From: Achromobacter dolens
GTDB taxonomy: Bacteria > Pseudomonadota > Gammaproteobacteria > Burkholderiales > Burkholderiaceae_B
Reading direction: 5' to 3'
DNA length: 64,000 bases
Assembly: GCF_902859745.1 (NCBI RefSeq)
Contig: NZ_CADIJW010000002.1
Coordinates: 124,001-188,000, forward strand
Shown: piece after piece, positions 1 through 8,854 of the stretch
How the letters are laid out: each line of letters begins with the position of its first letter
Position numbering within the stretch: the first letter of the stretch is position 1
Program-made: the position numbers and the translations under genes
Notes under the pieces: model-generated
The model's database searches: none
Seen by the model: the letters and a program-made list of their open reading frames with translations, nothing else
Told to the model about the DNA's origin: nothing

Positions 1-479
1 AGCATCTCCATGCGCGCCACATTGGAGGACTGCCGCGCCACGTCGACCTCGCCCATGTAGACCACGCATTCCAGGCCGAACAAGGCGCACACCGTGGCGG
101 TGGCCACTCCGTGCTGCCCCGCGCCGGTCTCGGCGATGATGCGGCGCTTGCCCATGCGCCGGGCGAGCAGCGCCTGGCCCAGGCAATTGTTGATCTTGTG
201 GGCGCCGGTGTGGTTCAGGTCCTCGCGCTTGAGGAAGACGCGCGCGCCGCCCAGTTCCTCGCTGATCGCCTCGGCATGCAGCAGCGGACTCGGGCGTCCG
301 ACGTAGTCGGCCAGCATGGCGCGGTACTCGGTCCAGAACGCAGGGTCCTCGCGAACCGCGCGGAAGGTGTGTTCCAGCGCATCGAGCGCCGGGGCCAGCG
401 TCTCGGGCATGTAGCGGCCGCCATAACGGCCGAACTGCCCGGCGGCATCGGGATATTCAGGATGTGGGATAAAAGACAT
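1..479 (-). CDS. trpB: tryptophan synthase beta subunit, 5' part
   Basis: TrpB condenses indole with L-serine to tryptophan, using PLP, in the cytoplasmic TrpAB complex. The first 159 codons are in the window; the rest lies beyond base 1. The N-terminus reads [20 protein letters not shown], followed by the GGRYMPETL signature of the family. The PLP-binding lysine lies in HTGAHKINN at about residue 95, and the loop [13 protein letters not shown] follows. The ATG at 477-479 is the natural start because the conserved N-terminus begins a few residues later. The gene is divergent from a LysR-type regulator, the arrangement known for TrpI and trpBA in pseudomonads. Two palindromes lie in the gap. 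trpA probably follows outside the window. Confidence 0.97.
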   Translation of the reverse strand, partial: MSFIPHPEYPDAAGQFGRYGGRYMPETLAPALDALEHTFRAVREDPAFWTEYRAMLADYVGRPSPLLHAEAISEELGGARVFLKREDLNHTGAHKINNCLGQALLARRMGKRRIIAETGAGQHGVATATVCALFGLECVVYMGEVDVARQSSNVARMEM

Positions 480-512
480 GATTTCAGGCCTTCGGGAACA
501 TGTCCGCCATGG

Positions 513-578
513 TATCTAGGTGAAATGCCTAGATAAATCATAGATTTCTTGCTCATTGATATCAGATTTTCTAATATC
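513..578. promoter_or_regulatory. two palindromes in the trpB-lysR gap, likely LysR-type operator
   Basis: The perfect inverted repeat TATCTAGG-N7-CCTAGATA occupies 513-535 and has the T-N11-A form of LysR boxes. A second imperfect one, GATATCAG-N5-CTAATATC, occupies 558-578, just before the regulator's ATG at 584. Together they would allow activation of trpB and autoregulation, as in the TrpI system. Operator function is inferred from sequence only. Confidence 0.55.
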
Positions 579-583
579 AAAAC

Positions 584-1459
584 ATGAGAAACCTGCCTCC
601 CATGAATTCGCTGCGCGTCTTCGACAGCGCCGCCCGCCACCTGAACCTGTCGCTCGCCGCGCAAGAGCTCGGCGTGTCGCACAGCGCGGTCAGCCAGCAG
701 GTCCGGCAACTCGAGACCTGGCTCGGCGGCAAGCTGTTCGAGCGGCATTCCGACGGCGTGCGGCTGACCGCGGCGGGCCAGGACCTGCAACGCGTCTGCC
801 TGCCGGCGTTCGACATGCTCGAGCAGCGCCTGGCCGAACTGCTCGGCCGCGCCACCTCGGCGGAGGTGGTCGTCGGCGCGCCTGCCAGCCTGCTGTCCAA
901 CTGGATCATCCCCCGGCTCGAGGATTTCGAACGCGCCCATCCCGGCGTCCAGGTACGGCTGCAGACGGCGGCCGACATCGCATTGCTGGAACGGCGCGTG
1001 GTCGATGTGCTGATCGTGGCCGACGAACACCGGTCGCCGGACATCGAGGCGGTGCCGCTGTTCCGGGAGAGCATCGGACCCGTCTGCGCCCCGGCGTTGG
1101 CCGGGCGGATCCGGCGGCCGGCCGACGTGCTGGGCTCCCCGTTGCTGCATGCCGCGGCGCGCCCCGCCGCCTGGGAGCACTGGGCGCAGGCCCACGGCGT
1201 GACGCTGGACGCGCAACAGCCCCGGCGCCAGTTCGACCAGCTCGGCCATCTGCTCGAGGCCGCGGTAGCCGGCCTGGGCATCGGCATCGCGCCGCGGGAA
1301 CTGGCGCAGGCCGACATCCGGGCCGGCCGGCTGGCCGCCCCGCTCGGGTTCCAGGATACCGGCGGCCGGTTCAGCCTGTACGCCCGCACCGACGCCCGGG
1401 AAGTCGTTGCCGACTTCAGGCGCTGGCTGAAGGCGCAGGCGCTGTCCGACGCTCCCTGA
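584..1459 (+). CDS. LysR-family transcriptional regulator (TrpI/GcvA-like)
   Basis: A 291-residue LysR regulator. The N-terminal winged helix (about residues 6-64) contains the recognition stretch AAQELGVSHSAVSQQVRQLE. The effector-binding domain runs from about residue 90 to 290. The opening MRNLPPMNSLRVFDSAARHL is typical of the GcvA/TrpI/AmpR subgroup. Its position head-to-head with trpB suggests a TrpI-like activator responding to indoleglycerol phosphate. That role is inferred from context. A second in-frame ATG at 602 is possible, but the LPP(M/L)N motif before it is conserved in the subgroup, which favours 584. Confidence 0.9.
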   Translation: MRNLPPMNSLRVFDSAARHLNLSLAAQELGVSHSAVSQQVRQLETWLGGKLFERHSDGVRLTAAGQDLQRVCLPAFDMLEQRLAELLGRATSAEVVVGAPASLLSNWIIPRLEDFERAHPGVQVRLQTAADIALLERRVVDVLIVADEHRSPDIEAVPLFRESIGPVCAPALAGRIRRPADVLGSPLLHAAARPAAWEHWAQAHGVTLDAQQPRRQFDQLGHLLEAAVAGLGIGIAPRELAQADIRAGRLAAPLGFQDTGGRFSLYARTDAREVVADFRRWLKAQALSDAP

Positions 1460-1582
1460 GCCGCGCCCCATAGGACGAATCTGGGATTCGCGCGCGCGGC
1501 GAGACGGCCGGCGGGGGATCGGCTTAGCATTTTTGATCGGCCCGCGGCCTCGCCGGCGGGCAATCTTGCATTGGAGAACAAC

Positions 1583-3103
1583 ATGCCCTCGATCAGAAGC
1601 CAGTCCCTGTCGCTGCGGGCTCGCACCAATCTGGGCAAATCGGAAGCCGCGCAAGGCGTGGCCATCGAGCGGCTGTCATCCGGCCAGCGCATCAATCACG
1701 CGGCGGATGACGCCGCCGGCGAAGCCATCGCCAACCACTTCACTGCGCAGATCCGCGGCCAGCGCCAGGCGGCGCGCAACGCCAACGACGGTATCTCGCT
1801 GGCGCAGACCATCGAGGGCGCGCTGGGCGAGATGGATCGCAGCCTGCATCGCATCCGCGAACTCTCGGTGCAGGCGCAGAATTCCACCAACTCGCTCAGC
1901 GACCTCGAATCCATCCAGGCCGAGATCGACCAGCAACTGGGCGAAATCGAGCGGATATCGCACCAGACCCGTTTCAACAACCTGGACGTGCTGGCGCGGG
2001 ACGCCGGCATCTCGATCCAGGTCGGCGCGCATGACGGCGAGACCATCGACCTCAATACAAAGCTCGTCAATACCAGGAGCCTGAACCTGGACGGGATCGA
2101 CGTGGTGCGCGATCCACGGCTGGGCGGCGCCACCGACAAAACCATGCTGGACACCCCCGCGCCAACCGGCCCCGCCCCGGTTGTTCCCGGTCCGGCGACG
2201 CCCCCGCCCGCCACCATCCCGGCAACGCTGGCCATCAGGGACGGAGGCAAAACCTTCACCATGTTCCAGGCATTCCTCATCCAATATGACTTCAACGGCA
2301 CCAGCAACTACGTGGTCCGAACGGTGGGTCCATTCGTGAATCCGCTGGGAGACTCCTACCGGGTCACGCTGCCGGCCCCCGTCGGCGGCGCCCTCGATAT
2401 CGACGTCGCCGGCTTGACGCCCTTCGATGTGTCGAAACTCAGTGCGGCGGAACGCGCCCAAATAGCCGGCAGCACCGCCTACCTCGTCGGCCAGCAAGTC
2501 CCGGTGCCGGTGACGCCCCCACCCGCGACGGCCCCGGCGCCAACCACGCCTCCCGCCGCGGCCACGGCCGATTCGGTCAGCAAGGGCACGCCGATCAAGC
2601 TGTTCGACTTCCTCCAGCGCCTCGCGCCCGTGCCCGTCACCGCCGACGGCCGGCCTTTGTTCGACCACGACAGCAAAGTGCACTACCTCACCGACGCCAG
2701 CGGCAACGCCAATGGCGACTATGTCATCAGCGGCAGCGACGGCAATTTCTACGACATCAGCATTTCGGCCACCGGGCAGGTGGAATTCAAGCCGAAGGAC
2801 GCCCCGCCCACGGTCAACATGAAGGTCATGCCCATGAAGCGGGTGAGCAACGCGCTGGACCAGGTGGACGGCCTGCGCGGCGAACTGGGCGCGATGCAGA
2901 ACCGCCTGGGTTCGGTCATCACCAACCTGAACCACACCGCCGGCATCCTCAGCCAGGCCCGCAGCCGCATCGAGGACGCGGACTACGCCATCGAAACCTC
3001 CAACCTGACCCGGCAACAGATCCTGCAGCAGGCCAGCAAGGTGGCGCTGACGCAGGCCAACCAACTGGCGCAGAACGTGTTGGCGTTGCTGCAGGAGGAT
3101 TGA
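1583..3103 (+). CDS. orphan flagellin with a proline-rich variable region
   Basis: A flagellin of 506 residues, the filament subunit exported by the flagellar type III system. The N-terminal D0/D1 coiled coil covers about residues 1-170, with LSSGQRINHAADDAAGEAIA at 31-50. The C-terminal D1/D0 region covers about 421-506, with the EDADYAIETSNLTRQQIL motif and the end ANQLAQNVLALLQED. The middle (190-415) is not a standard D2/D3 region: two proline/alanine-rich linkers (about 191-213 and 306-326) flank two short globular-looking segments. A GGAG ribosome site at 1573-1576 supports the ATG at 1583 rather than the TTG at 1571. No other flagellar gene is adjacent, and I found no clear sigma-28 promoter upstream. 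It may be an accessory or silent flagellin. Confidence 0.9.
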   Translation: MPSIRSQSLSLRARTNLGKSEAAQGVAIERLSSGQRINHAADDAAGEAIANHFTAQIRGQRQAARNANDGISLAQTIEGALGEMDRSLHRIRELSVQAQNSTNSLSDLESIQAEIDQQLGEIERISHQTRFNNLDVLARDAGISIQVGAHDGETIDLNTKLVNTRSLNLDGIDVVRDPRLGGATDKTMLDTPAPTGPAPVVPGPATPPPATIPATLAIRDGGKTFTMFQAFLIQYDFNGTSNYVVRTVGPFVNPLGDSYRVTLPAPVGGALDIDVAGLTPFDVSKLSAAERAQIAGSTAYLVGQQVPVPVTPPPATAPAPTTPPAAATADSVSKGTPIKLFDFLQRLAPVPVTADGRPLFDHDSKVHYLTDASGNANGDYVISGSDGNFYDISISATGQVEFKPKDAPPTVNMKVMPMKRVSNALDQVDGLRGELGAMQNRLGSVITNLNHTAGILSQARSRIEDADYAIETSNLTRQQILQQASKVALTQANQLAQNVLALLQED

Positions 3104-3160
3104 GGCGTCATTGGCGCAGGTGCGAACGCGCGCGGCGACGCGATGCGCGGCTTTGGTGTC

Positions 3161-4852
3161 TCACGCCCAGTTCTTGCGCTTCGAAAGCTGCCCGACTCCT
3201 GGGTTGAACTGATTGCAGGGATCCAGGGCGCGATAGAAATTGCGAAGCTCGGGGCCGGCGCGATACAGATGCCCCACGTTGTGTTCGGCCGGATACTGCG
3301 CGCCGCGCGCGTCCAGCAGCTTCCACATGCGGTGCTCCAGCTCCAGGCAATCCACGCCCTTCTTCACGATGTAGTCCTGGTGAAAGACGTGGCAGAGAAA
3401 GTGCCCGTAATAGAGCTTGGCCACCATGACGGTCTCCATATCCTCGGGCAGAACTTCCAGCCAGTCCCGTTCGTTGCGCTTCAGGGCGATATCCAGCGCG
3501 ACGATATCCTCGACCGCGTCCGGATGCATGGCGCGGTAGCGCACGGCGGCGCCGGCCGCGGCGAATCGCAGCAGGAACGCGGCCGCGCCTTCTTCCGGAG
3601 AACACAGGAAGTAGGCGCCCGCGGCCTTCTTGAAATGGGAGTCCAGAAAAGCCTGAAGCGGCTCCGTCAGCTTTCTGGACACCTTGATCATCAGGTGGTG
3701 CTCATACCGGGCGCGAAAGTCGCGCAGGCGGGCGGGCAGGTGGTCGCCACAGCGTGCGCTGAAGAACTGCAGGAGCCGGTCGCTCATGTTCCTGGGAAGA
3801 AACGAGAACCTCGCGCAGAAATTGTCCACGCGCGCTTTCAAGGCGAAAAAGGCGGGAAGCCTTGCGGTGCCCAGCCTGCGGATGGCCAGGAAAGTGTCCT
3901 TGCCGTAGACGTCGGCGATATCGAACGCATCCCTGTGCATGTATTCCCCCGCGATGGGCAATGCCGGCAGGGCCGTCAGAAGGTATCGTCGAATATCCGT
4001 CAGTTCCGCGGGATCGTTCGTCCCGATATAGAAAACGTCGGTCTGCGTCTCCGCCGGAAACGTGTCCAGGCGCACGGCAAAGAGAATCAGCTTTCCGGCG
4101 CTGCCTGACGCCTCGAACAGCCGCTTCGGATCCGCATTGAAGCGCGCGGGCGAATCCGCATCGACATCGCGCACGTGCCGCGCATAATCCTGGTCCGACC
4201 CGCGCCCGCCGTCGTGGATATCGTCAGGCCGGTAAGTGCCGTCATCCAGGCGCCGCAGGATATCCTCGGGGGATTGCCCCAACGAGATGCCCAGATGGTT
4301 GACCAGGGACAGTTTGCCGTCCTGCCCCAATTGCGCAAACACGGCCATCTCGGTGAAAGCGGGCCCCCGCTGGACCAATGATCCACCGGAGTTGTTGCAG
4401 ATCCCGCCGAACACCGACGCGCCAATGCATGACGACCCGATGACGGAGTGCGGCTCCCGTCCAAGCGGCTTGAGCGCCTTCTCCAGTTGATCCAGGGTAG
4501 CGCCGGGAAAGCAGATCACCTGACGCCCATCGCGGATCAACTGGATTTTCTTCATGCGCAGCGTGCTGATGATCACGATCTCCCGATCGTAGTCATTGCC
4601 GTCGGGCGTTGATCCCCCGGTCAAGCCGGTATTGGCCGCCTGCATGATCACGATCTTGTCATGCGCCACGCAAGCCTGGACCAGGCGCCATTGCTCCAGA
4701 AGACTGCCCGGCCGCGCAACCGCGATCGCCGATCCGAAGCCGAAGCGAAACCCGGTCCGGAACCGCTGGGTATGCCGTGGATCGGTCAAGACATGGTCCG
4801 CGCCGACAATGCCGCGCAGTTCGTCCAGCAGACGCTGGTTATCAGGATTCAT
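3161..4852 (-). CDS. dld: quinone-dependent D-lactate dehydrogenase
   Basis: A peripheral membrane flavoenzyme that oxidises D-lactate to pyruvate and passes electrons to quinone. It has 563 residues, close to E. coli Dld at 571. The N-terminal FAD-binding PCMH domain (about 35-210) contains MQAANTGLTGGSTP and the glycine/serine-rich FAD loop GASVFGGICNNSGGSLVQRG. The C-terminal part (about 270-555) matches the membrane-binding Dld domain, with conserved stretches such as AGEYMHRDAFDIADVYGKDT and the final PCNQFNPGVGQLSKRKNW. It seems to be a single-gene unit; the next gene downstream is the convergent flagellin, and the sulfatase ends 119 bases upstream. Confidence 0.95.
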   Translation of the reverse strand: MNPDNQRLLDELRGIVGADHVLTDPRHTQRFRTGFRFGFGSAIAVARPGSLLEQWRLVQACVAHDKIVIMQAANTGLTGGSTPDGNDYDREIVIISTLRMKKIQLIRDGRQVICFPGATLDQLEKALKPLGREPHSVIGSSCIGASVFGGICNNSGGSLVQRGPAFTEMAVFAQLGQDGKLSLVNHLGISLGQSPEDILRRLDDGTYRPDDIHDGGRGSDQDYARHVRDVDADSPARFNADPKRLFEASGSAGKLILFAVRLDTFPAETQTDVFYIGTNDPAELTDIRRYLLTALPALPIAGEYMHRDAFDIADVYGKDTFLAIRRLGTARLPAFFALKARVDNFCARFSFLPRNMSDRLLQFFSARCGDHLPARLRDFRARYEHHLMIKVSRKLTEPLQAFLDSHFKKAAGAYFLCSPEEGAAAFLLRFAAAGAAVRYRAMHPDAVEDIVALDIALKRNERDWLEVLPEDMETVMVAKLYYGHFLCHVFHQDYIVKKGVDCLELEHRMWKLLDARGAQYPAEHNVGHLYRAGPELRNFYRALDPCNQFNPGVGQLSKRKNWA

Positions 4853-4971
4853 GCAGTCCTCGGAAAGAAACGGATTGGAAACCGCGCGCGGCCCAAACCC
4901 TCAGGGCCGCCGACACGGGGCACGCCAAATGCAGGCCGGGCGTCCTCGCGGATGCCCCGCCCCCCGCCACG

Positions 4972-6429
4972 TCAGTCGAACGCCAGGGCCGAACCCGGCA
5001 CCGGTGTGAAACCGAGATCGCCGCGGGCGATCACCGCTTCGCGCCCGCCGTTCTCGCGCAGCAACGCCTGCTGGCGCGCCTTGGCCTGACGGTCGACCGC
5101 CTGCGGGTCACAGATCAGATGCAACTGCCGGCGGCAGGCCTGCAGGGCGTCGGCATGGCGCGGATCCGCGGCCAGGTCCTGCAGTTCTTCCGGATCGGCT
5201 TCCAGGTCGAACAACTGCGCAGGATAGCCGACGTATTCGATGTATTTGTACTTGCCGTGGCGAATCATGAAGGCCCCGGTGGTCGAACCCATGCCGTGGT
5301 ATTCCACCAGCACGTTGCGCCGCGGCGTCTCGCCCCGGGCGATATCGAACAGCGAATGGCCGGGATAGCCTTCGCGCAAGGCCGGCTCGGTGTTGCCGAC
5401 GGCGTCCAGCACGGTCGGATAGGCGTCGATATGCGTGACGGGCACGTCGACCACCCGTCCGCGCGGAATGTCGTCGCCCGCCATGATCAGCGGCACGCCC
5501 GCGGTTTCCTCGAACATGGTGGACTTGCCCCACAGGCCGCGCGCGCCCAGGTTGTCGCCGTGGTCGGAGGTGTACATCACGCGGGTGTCATCGGCCAGGC
5601 CGGCGTCCTCCAGCGCGTTGAGGATCTTGCCAATGTTCTCGTCCAGGAACGAGCACAGGCCATAATAGCCGGCGACGGCGCGCTTGACCGCGTCGCCCTC
5701 GAAATAATCGTCGTAGTTGAAGCTGTTGCGGTAGTCCACCAGATAGGGATGGTCCGGCCGCTCGCGCCTGTCGTACAGCTTGGGCAGCGGCAGGTTCTGG
5801 TTGAAATAGCGGTAATAGTGTTCCGGCGGCGCGGTCAGGGGGAAGTGCGGCGCCACCAGCGACACGAACAGCACCCACGGCTTGTCCGATTCGCGCCGCG
5901 CCGCCTCGCGCAGCCAGACCTGGGCGCGGGCCGTGATCTCACGGTCGTAGAAAGTGTATGAGCTTTCGCCGGGCCCCGCGAAGCGGGCCATCTTGTAGGC
6001 GCCCTTGCGCACCGGCAGTTCGCTGCGGACCAGGCCCATCAGATCGCCCTTGCCCTCGATGATGTGCATGGGGATGATCTCTTCCGAGAACCCGTGGTCC
6101 TCGCCGGGCTGGCGGAAGTGGAGCTTGCCGATCGAAACCACGTCGTGATCGCGTTCGCGCAACCGATGATGCCAACTGGGCACCGCGCCGTCGTAGGCGT
6201 CGGCGTTGTCCCAATAGCCGATCTGATGAATGTACTTGCCCACCGCGAACGAGGCCCGGGCGGGAATGCATACCGGGCTGGCGCAATAGGCCGAGCTGAA
6301 CCGGGTGCCGCGCGCGGCCAGGGCATCGAGATGAGGGGTCTTGACGATCTCGCTGCCATAGCAGCCCAGGGCCTTGGGCGAGTGTTCGTCTGACATGATG
6401 ATCAACAGGTTCTTCGGTTTCACGGTCAT
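4972..6429 (-). CDS. type I sulfatase (arylsulfatase / choline-sulfatase-like)
   Basis: A 485-residue alkaline-phosphatase-fold sulfatase that would hydrolyse a sulfate ester. The catalytic signature C54-I-P56-A-R58 is present (CxPxR type), so Cys54 would need conversion to formylglycine by a maturase not seen here. Metal ligands are visible in IIMSDEH (about 10-16) and SDHGDNLG. There is no signal peptide, so it is probably cytoplasmic, like choline sulfatase; the C-terminal GFTPVPG also recalls that group, but I cannot fix the substrate. The start at 6429 gives the family N-terminus MTVKPKNLLII. It is the last gene of a seven-gene operon and begins 26 bases after the GntR gene. Confidence 0.85.
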   Translation of the reverse strand: MTVKPKNLLIIMSDEHSPKALGCYGSEIVKTPHLDALAARGTRFSSAYCASPVCIPARASFAVGKYIHQIGYWDNADAYDGAVPSWHHRLRERDHDVVSIGKLHFRQPGEDHGFSEEIIPMHIIEGKGDLMGLVRSELPVRKGAYKMARFAGPGESSYTFYDREITARAQVWLREAARRESDKPWVLFVSLVAPHFPLTAPPEHYYRYFNQNLPLPKLYDRRERPDHPYLVDYRNSFNYDDYFEGDAVKRAVAGYYGLCSFLDENIGKILNALEDAGLADDTRVMYTSDHGDNLGARGLWGKSTMFEETAGVPLIMAGDDIPRGRVVDVPVTHIDAYPTVLDAVGNTEPALREGYPGHSLFDIARGETPRRNVLVEYHGMGSTTGAFMIRHGKYKYIEYVGYPAQLFDLEADPEELQDLAADPRHADALQACRRQLHLICDPQAVDRQAKARQQALLRENGGREAVIARGDLGFTPVPGSALAFD

Positions 6430-6455
6430 GGCTCTACTAGGTTGGATGGCTGATG

Positions 6456-7235
6456 TCAGCCGCTTGATAAATTCGAATCGGGGAACGCGAGATCGCGCGA
6501 GGTCGGGCCCAGGAAGAATTCCTGGTAGTACACGCACTGCCCGCGCCCGGACCGCGCCACGGCCTGCATGTAGATGCCGCGGTAGGGATATGGCACGCCG
6601 ATGCGCTCGCAGGATTCCGCGTCGAAATCGGCCTGCTTCACCAGGTGGGTGATGTTGGTGATCGGCAACTTGAATTGCTGGATGATGACTTTCTTGAAGT
6701 TGGCGCCGTTGAGCTTGTCCATGGGCATGTCCCACAGACGCTTGAGCAACTGTCGGTCGGCATAGAAGCGGCTGGAAATGCGGAACTCATCGTTGACGAT
6801 GATGATGCGGTCGAGCCGCATGACGTTGGCCTCGGTGCCCAGGTGGCGATTCCAGGGGCCCGCGCCGGTCACGGGCGCGCGCAGGATCGCCTGCGAGAAG
6901 ATCGGCAGCACCGAGCCATCGTCGTCCAGGAAACGGCAATGCCAGGGATCCTCGATCTGGCGCGGCGCCTCGGCGATGAAGCTGCCCAGGCCGTGCATGC
7001 GCACCACCAGCCCCTGCTCCACCAGGTCCCGCAATGCCCGTTGCACCGTGCCGAGGCTGAACGGCGTGAGCTGCGCCAGTTCCTCCTCGGCCGGCAACTG
7101 GTCGCCCGGCTGCCAGATGCCGCGCCGGACCGCGTCGATCAACACCTCCACCAGCCGCTGGTACTTGGGCCGGCGGGTCGGATCGGGGGCATGCAACGTC
7201 TCGAAGATTTCCAGACGACGTTCCAAGGTACTCAT
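6456..7235 (-). CDS. GntR-family (HutC/UTRA) transcriptional regulator
   Basis: A 259-residue regulator. A winged-helix DNA-binding domain covers about residues 22-92 (PGDQLPAEEELAQL, then FSLGTVQRALRDLVEQGLV). A UTRA ligand-binding domain follows (about 110-245), with VMRLDRIIIVNDEF and the end YYQEFFLGPTSRDLAF. Its ATG overlaps the stop of the GMC oxidoreductase by four bases, so it is co-transcribed with the catabolic genes and probably controls them in response to the substrate or an intermediate. The palindromes before the first operon gene (14197-14258) are candidate operators. Confidence 0.9.
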   Translation of the reverse strand: MSTLERRLEIFETLHAPDPTRRPKYQRLVEVLIDAVRRGIWQPGDQLPAEEELAQLTPFSLGTVQRALRDLVEQGLVVRMHGLGSFIAEAPRQIEDPWHCRFLDDDGSVLPIFSQAILRAPVTGAGPWNRHLGTEANVMRLDRIIIVNDEFRISSRFYADRQLLKRLWDMPMDKLNGANFKKVIIQQFKLPITNITHLVKQADFDAESCERIGVPYPYRGIYMQAVARSGRGQCVYYQEFFLGPTSRDLAFPDSNLSSG

Positions 7236-8842
7236 GAGATTTTCTCCCTGTCTTGCATGATCATGTCGGCGCCTTTCTCGCCGATCACGATGCTACCAGC
7301 GTTGGTATTGCCTGAAAGCAGCAGGGGCATGATCGAGGCGTCGACCACGCGCAGCCGGTCCACCCCGCGGACCCGCAGCCGGGTATCGACCACGGACTCG
7401 GCGTCGGCGCCCATGCGGCAGGTGCCCACGGGGTGGAAGATGGTGGTGGCGTACCCACGGATGAAACGCAGGACTTCATCGTCCGACTCGACGTTGAAGC
7501 CGGGGCGGTATTCGTCGGCCACGTACGGCGCCAGCGAACGGGTGCGCACCAGTTGCCGCGCCATCCGCACCCCTTCGATCATGGTGCGCCGGTCGAACTC
7601 GGTATCCAGGTAGTTGAAGCGCGCGCGCGGGGCGGCCAGCGGATCGGGCGAGGCCAGGTCGAGCCGGCCACGGCTGGTCGGCCGCAACTGGCACACCGAC
7701 AGGGTGAAGCCGGAAAAATCATGCGGCCGGCCGGCCGTCATGTCGGCGCTGATGGTGCCAAAGTGAAATTGCACGTTGGGGGTCTGCTCGGTGTCGTTGG
7801 TGCGCGCGAACATGCCGCCCAACTGGATGCCGGCCGCCACCGGCCCGGCGCGTCGCAGGATCCACTGCATGCCGATGCGGGCCGTGCCCCACCAGGTGCG
7901 CAGGGCATCGTTGGTGGTGATCGGCCGGGTGCAGCGGTACATCAGCCGCGATTGCAGGTGATCCTGCAGGTTCCGGCCGACCGAGGGCAGATGGTGCACC
8001 GGCGCAATGCCCAGGGACCGCAGCGCGTCGGCGTCGCCGATGCCCGACAGCATCAGCAATTGCGGCGACTGGATCGCGCCGGCGCTCAGCACCACCTCGC
8101 GCCGCGCGCGGACCTGGCAGGCCTGGCCCCCGTGCAGGTACGACACCCCCACGGCGCGGCGGCCCTCCAGGATCAGCCCGGTGGCGTGCGCATCGGATTG
8201 CACGCACAGGTTGGCGCCGGCGATGCCCGAGCGCAGGTAGGCCTTGGCGGCCGAGCAGCGCAGGCCATTGCGAGTGGTCAACTGGAAATAGCCGGCGCCT
8301 TCCTGCCGCGCGCCGTTGAAATCGTCGGTGCGCGGCACGCCCAGCTCGTTGGCGCCGCCGATGATGGCTTCGATCAGCGGGTGGCGGCCGCGGATGTCGG
8401 ACACCGCCAGCGGGCCGTCGCCGCCATGGCAGGCGTCGGCGCCGCGCTCATTGGCCTCGGACCGCCTGAAGTACGGCAGGACGTCGTCCCAGCCCCAGCC
8501 GACGTTGCCCAGCGCCCGCCAGCGCTCGAAATCCTCTTTCTGGCCACGGATGTAGACCAGGCCATTGATCGAGCTGGACCCGCCCAGGGTGCGGCCGCGC
8601 GGGAGGTAGATCCTGCGGTTGTCGAGGTTGGGTTCAGGCTCGGATTCGAATTGCCAGTTCAGTTGCGGGTTGAACATCGTCTTGCCATAGCCGATGGGGA
8701 TGTGGATCCACAGGTTGCGGTCCCGCGGACCGGCCTCCAGCAGCAGCACCGTGGTCTTGCGGTCCTGCGCCAGCCTGGCGGCCACGGCGCATCCGGCCGA
8801 GCCCGCGCCCACGACGATGTAGTCAAACTCCCTGGTCTCCAC
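7232..8842 (-). CDS. GMC-family FAD-dependent alcohol dehydrogenase/oxidase
   Basis: A 536-residue glucose-methanol-choline oxidoreductase that would oxidise a primary alcohol to an aldehyde. The FAD dinucleotide fold VVGAGSAGCAVAARL is at about residues 10-25. GMC signature 1 is GRTLGGSSSINGLVYIRGQ and signature 2 is GAIQSPQLLMLSGIG. The catalytic histidine region FHPVGTCRMG and the C-terminal NTNAGSIVIGEKGADMI are intact. It resembles choline and other alcohol dehydrogenases in length and motifs. It lies 12 bases downstream of the reductase gene, between an oxygenase system and a sulfatase, so its alcohol may come from desulfation or from side-chain attack. Confidence 0.9.
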   Translation of the reverse strand: METREFDYIVVGAGSAGCAVAARLAQDRKTTVLLLEAGPRDRNLWIHIPIGYGKTMFNPQLNWQFESEPEPNLDNRRIYLPRGRTLGGSSSINGLVYIRGQKEDFERWRALGNVGWGWDDVLPYFRRSEANERGADACHGGDGPLAVSDIRGRHPLIEAIIGGANELGVPRTDDFNGARQEGAGYFQLTTRNGLRCSAAKAYLRSGIAGANLCVQSDAHATGLILEGRRAVGVSYLHGGQACQVRARREVVLSAGAIQSPQLLMLSGIGDADALRSLGIAPVHHLPSVGRNLQDHLQSRLMYRCTRPITTNDALRTWWGTARIGMQWILRRAGPVAAGIQLGGMFARTNDTEQTPNVQFHFGTISADMTAGRPHDFSGFTLSVCQLRPTSRGRLDLASPDPLAAPRARFNYLDTEFDRRTMIEGVRMARQLVRTRSLAPYVADEYRPGFNVESDDEVLRFIRGYATTIFHPVGTCRMGADAESVVDTRLRVRGVDRLRVVDASIMPLLLSGNTNAGSIVIGEKGADMIMQDREKIS

Positions 8843-8854
8843 GTTCCCTTCCCC

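Noticed and set aside
1571-1582. TTG at 1571 as the flagellin start
   Set aside because: It lies over the ribosome site GGAG that serves the ATG at 1583, and flagellins begin at the residue encoded there.
3104-3160. Possible terminator between flagellin and dld
   Set aside because: GC-rich but without a convincing stem followed by T residues.
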